Below are positions 6,399-7,788 of a DNA stretch of 7,788 nt, one piece after another. Origin of the DNA: Alphaproteobacteria bacterium. Lineage in GTDB: Bacteria > Pseudomonadota > Alphaproteobacteria > Micropepsales > Micropepsaceae. Below the pieces are notes generated by a model. The model did not search any database, was not told the origin of the DNA, and was given only the letters and a program-made list of their open reading frames with translations. The position numbers and the translations under genes were made by a program. How positions within the stretch are numbered: position 1 is the first letter of the stretch; the number at the start of each line of letters is the position of its first letter. The DNA lies in NCBI GenBank assembly GCA_947373775.1, contig CANBZE010000071.1, forward strand, positions 1 through 7,788, written 5' to 3'.

Positions 6399-7703
6399 AT
6401 GAGTCTGTATGGAGCTTTGAATATCGGCGTCGCCGGCCTTGCCGCCAACGCCAACGCGCTGGGCGCAACCTCGTCCAACATCGCCAACGTCAACACCGTC
6501 GGCTACAAGAACCAGACGGTGAACTTCCAGACGTTCCTGAACGCTCCGGGCCTTTCCGGGAATTCCTCGGCCGGCGTCGCTTCGGTGATCAGCCAGGACG
6601 TCACCACACAGGGCTTGCCCACTTCGACCTCGTCGCCCACCGATCTTTCGATCTCGGGCAATGGCTTTTTTGTGGTGGCTTCCAACTCCAGCCCCACCGC
6701 CCAGCAGGAATATACCCGCGCCGGCAGCTTCACGCCTGACGAAACGGGCAGCCTGAAGAACGCTGCGGGCCTGTATTTGCTGGGCTACAAGCTGGATTCC
6801 GCCGGCAACGTTCCCACCAGCACCAGCGCGCTGAGCCTGATCAATGTGTCGAGCCTGTCGGGCAAGGCACAGGCCACCGCCAAGCTGGGCATCCAGGCCA
6901 ACCTGCAATCCAGCTCGACTCTGGTGGCCGGCTACACCACCGGCCAGATGACGTCTGGTGCCGTGACGCCGGACTTCCAGCGCACCGTCAATGTCTATGA
7001 CAGCCTGGGCGGCAGCCAGCCGGTCACCATGTCGTTCGTCAAGACCGGCGCCAACGCCTGGGCCTATGAAGCGGCCTATGCCGGCACCGCCGCCAACATC
7101 TCCAGCGCCAACCCGATCGGTACCGGCACCGTCACCTTCAATTCCGACGGCACCCTGAAGAACGTCAACGGCGCGGCCACACCGACCGGCACCTTCAACC
7201 TGACCATTCCGTGGGCGGCCTCCACGGGCCTGGCCTCTCAGACCATCGCGGTCAATCTGGGCACCGTGGGTTCGACCTCCGGCCTCACCCAGTTCGACGC
7301 CGCTTCCTCGCTGAACGGCACCACGCCGGACGGCTCGGCCTTCGGCAACGTCACCGGCGTGACCATCGCAAAGGACGGCACCCTGACGGCGCAGTTCTCC
7401 AACGGCCTGTCGCAGGACGTCTACAAGGTGCCTGTCGCCACCTTCACCAATCCGGACGGATTGGGCCAGGTGAACGGCAACGCCTATACCGCCACTAAGG
7501 GTTCGGGCGCGGCCAACGTCAATCTGGCCAACACCGGGGCTGCCGGCGGCATCTCGGCCAATTCGCTGGAAGCCTCGACGGTGGATCTGGCGACGGAGTT
7601 CACCAATCTCATCACCACCCAGCGGGCCTATTCCGCGTCGGCGCGCATCATCACCACCGCCGACCAGATGCTGCAGCAGCTGGAACAGTTGCCGACCAAT
7701 TGA
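6399..7703 (+). CDS. flgE: Flagellar hook protein FlgE
   Basis: FlgE is the structural subunit of the hook, the curved universal joint outside the outer membrane. At 434 residues it is slightly longer than Salmonella FlgE (403). The N-terminus MSLYGALNIGVAGLAANANA leads into the rod/hook signature SNIANVNTVGYKN (26-38). Other marks are DLSISGNGFFVV (82-93), the YTRAGSFTPDETG segment (105-117) typical of hook and rod proteins, and the C-terminal helix with LATEFTNLITTQRAYSASAR and DQMLQQLEQL (within 388-431). The centre is Gly/Ser/Thr/Asn-rich beta structure, the variable surface domains. There is no cysteine. AAGGA stands 8 nt before the ATG. It is the third gene of the fliK operon, with a 112-bp structured gap before it and a terminator just after its TGA. 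The signature and the hook-cap neighbour favour FlgE over rod protein FlgG or FlgF. Confidence 0.96.
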   Translation: MSLYGALNIGVAGLAANANALGATSSNIANVNTVGYKNQTVNFQTFLNAPGLSGNSSAGVASVISQDVTTQGLPTSTSSPTDLSISGNGFFVVASNSSPTAQQEYTRAGSFTPDETGSLKNAAGLYLLGYKLDSAGNVPTSTSALSLINVSSLSGKAQATAKLGIQANLQSSSTLVAGYTTGQMTSGAVTPDFQRTVNVYDSLGGSQPVTMSFVKTGANAWAYEAAYAGTAANISSANPIGTGTVTFNSDGTLKNVNGAATPTGTFNLTIPWAASTGLASQTIAVNLGTVGSTSGLTQFDAASSLNGTTPDGSAFGNVTGVTIAKDGTLTAQFSNGLSQDVYKVPVATFTNPDGLGQVNGNAYTATKGSGAANVNLANTGAAGGISANSLEASTVDLATEFTNLITTQRAYSASARIITTADQMLQQLEQLPTN

Positions 7704-7711
7704 TGTGAGGC

Positions 7712-7738
7712 GAAAAGCCCAGGTAAATCGGGCTTTTC
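7712..7738 (+). terminator. Rho-independent terminator after flgE
   Basis: GAAAAGCCC (7712-7720) pairs perfectly with GGGCTTTTC (7730-7738) around a 9-nt loop, starting 8 nt after the flgE stop. The stem has a GC-rich top and an A-run/T-run base, the usual bidirectional form of an intrinsic terminator. It marks the end of the fliK-flgD-flgE transcript and may also stop transcription arriving from the right. Confidence 0.82.
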
Positions 7739-7788
7739 TCGCACATTTGACGCAAGGCTTTATCGCTTCATTTACCACGGTTCTTGGC

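Noticed and set aside
6348..7778. Minus-strand open frame of 476 codons opposite flgE
   Set aside because: It covers the terminator and the whole of flgE in antisense; composition is that of a shadow frame.
7741..7788. Promoter or next gene start at the right edge, including TTGGC at the last bases that could begin another -24 box
   Set aside because: Too few bases remain to test the -12 box, and no coding start is visible.

Overview
The window is a flagellar rod-hook-filament junction locus from a GC-rich bacterium, most likely an alphaproteobacterium. That placement rests on the style of MnmA and the flagellar proteins and on a divergent pair of sigma-54 promoters sharing a palindromic enhancer-like site. 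This layout recalls, from memory, the divergent hook-operon/flaN promoter region of Caulobacter. The genus cannot be fixed from sequence alone.

Left half, minus strand, in transcription order: flgK (hook-filament junction protein HAP1, GTG start at 4064), flgL (HAP3, 9 bp downstream, its ribosome binding site overlapping the flgK stop), then after 47 bp mnmA (tRNA 2-thiouridylase, running off the left edge after 303 codons). A 22-bp near-perfect palindrome lies directly before mnmA and contains its Shine-Dalgarno sequence.

Centre, 4065-4330: a regulatory region of about 266 bp between the divergent flgK and fliK starts. It holds a consensus-like sigma-54 -24/-12 promoter for flgK on the minus strand (4100-4115) and a near-copy for fliK on the plus strand (4280-4295). 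Between them are two perfect inverted repeats (4181-4197 and 4201-4213) and a set of T-tracts spaced one helical turn apart (4130-4155). Each promoter sits the same distance from a GTG start codon, which supports these starts over longer open frames.

Right half, plus strand: fliK (hook-length control), flgD (hook cap, 11 bp downstream) and flgE (hook). A 112-bp AT-richer gap before flgE can fold into two hairpins next to the flgE ribosome binding site. An intrinsic terminator follows flgE and closes the operon; only about 50 bp remain after it.

Together, FlgD caps and FlgE builds the hook, FliK measures it and switches export specificity, and FlgK and FlgL form the junction to the filament. 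Firing both arms from one enhancer would coordinate hook completion with junction assembly. I found no mobile element, CRISPR array, RNA gene or clearly novel system. The points worth a second look are regulatory architecture and an internal domain duplication in FlgK.
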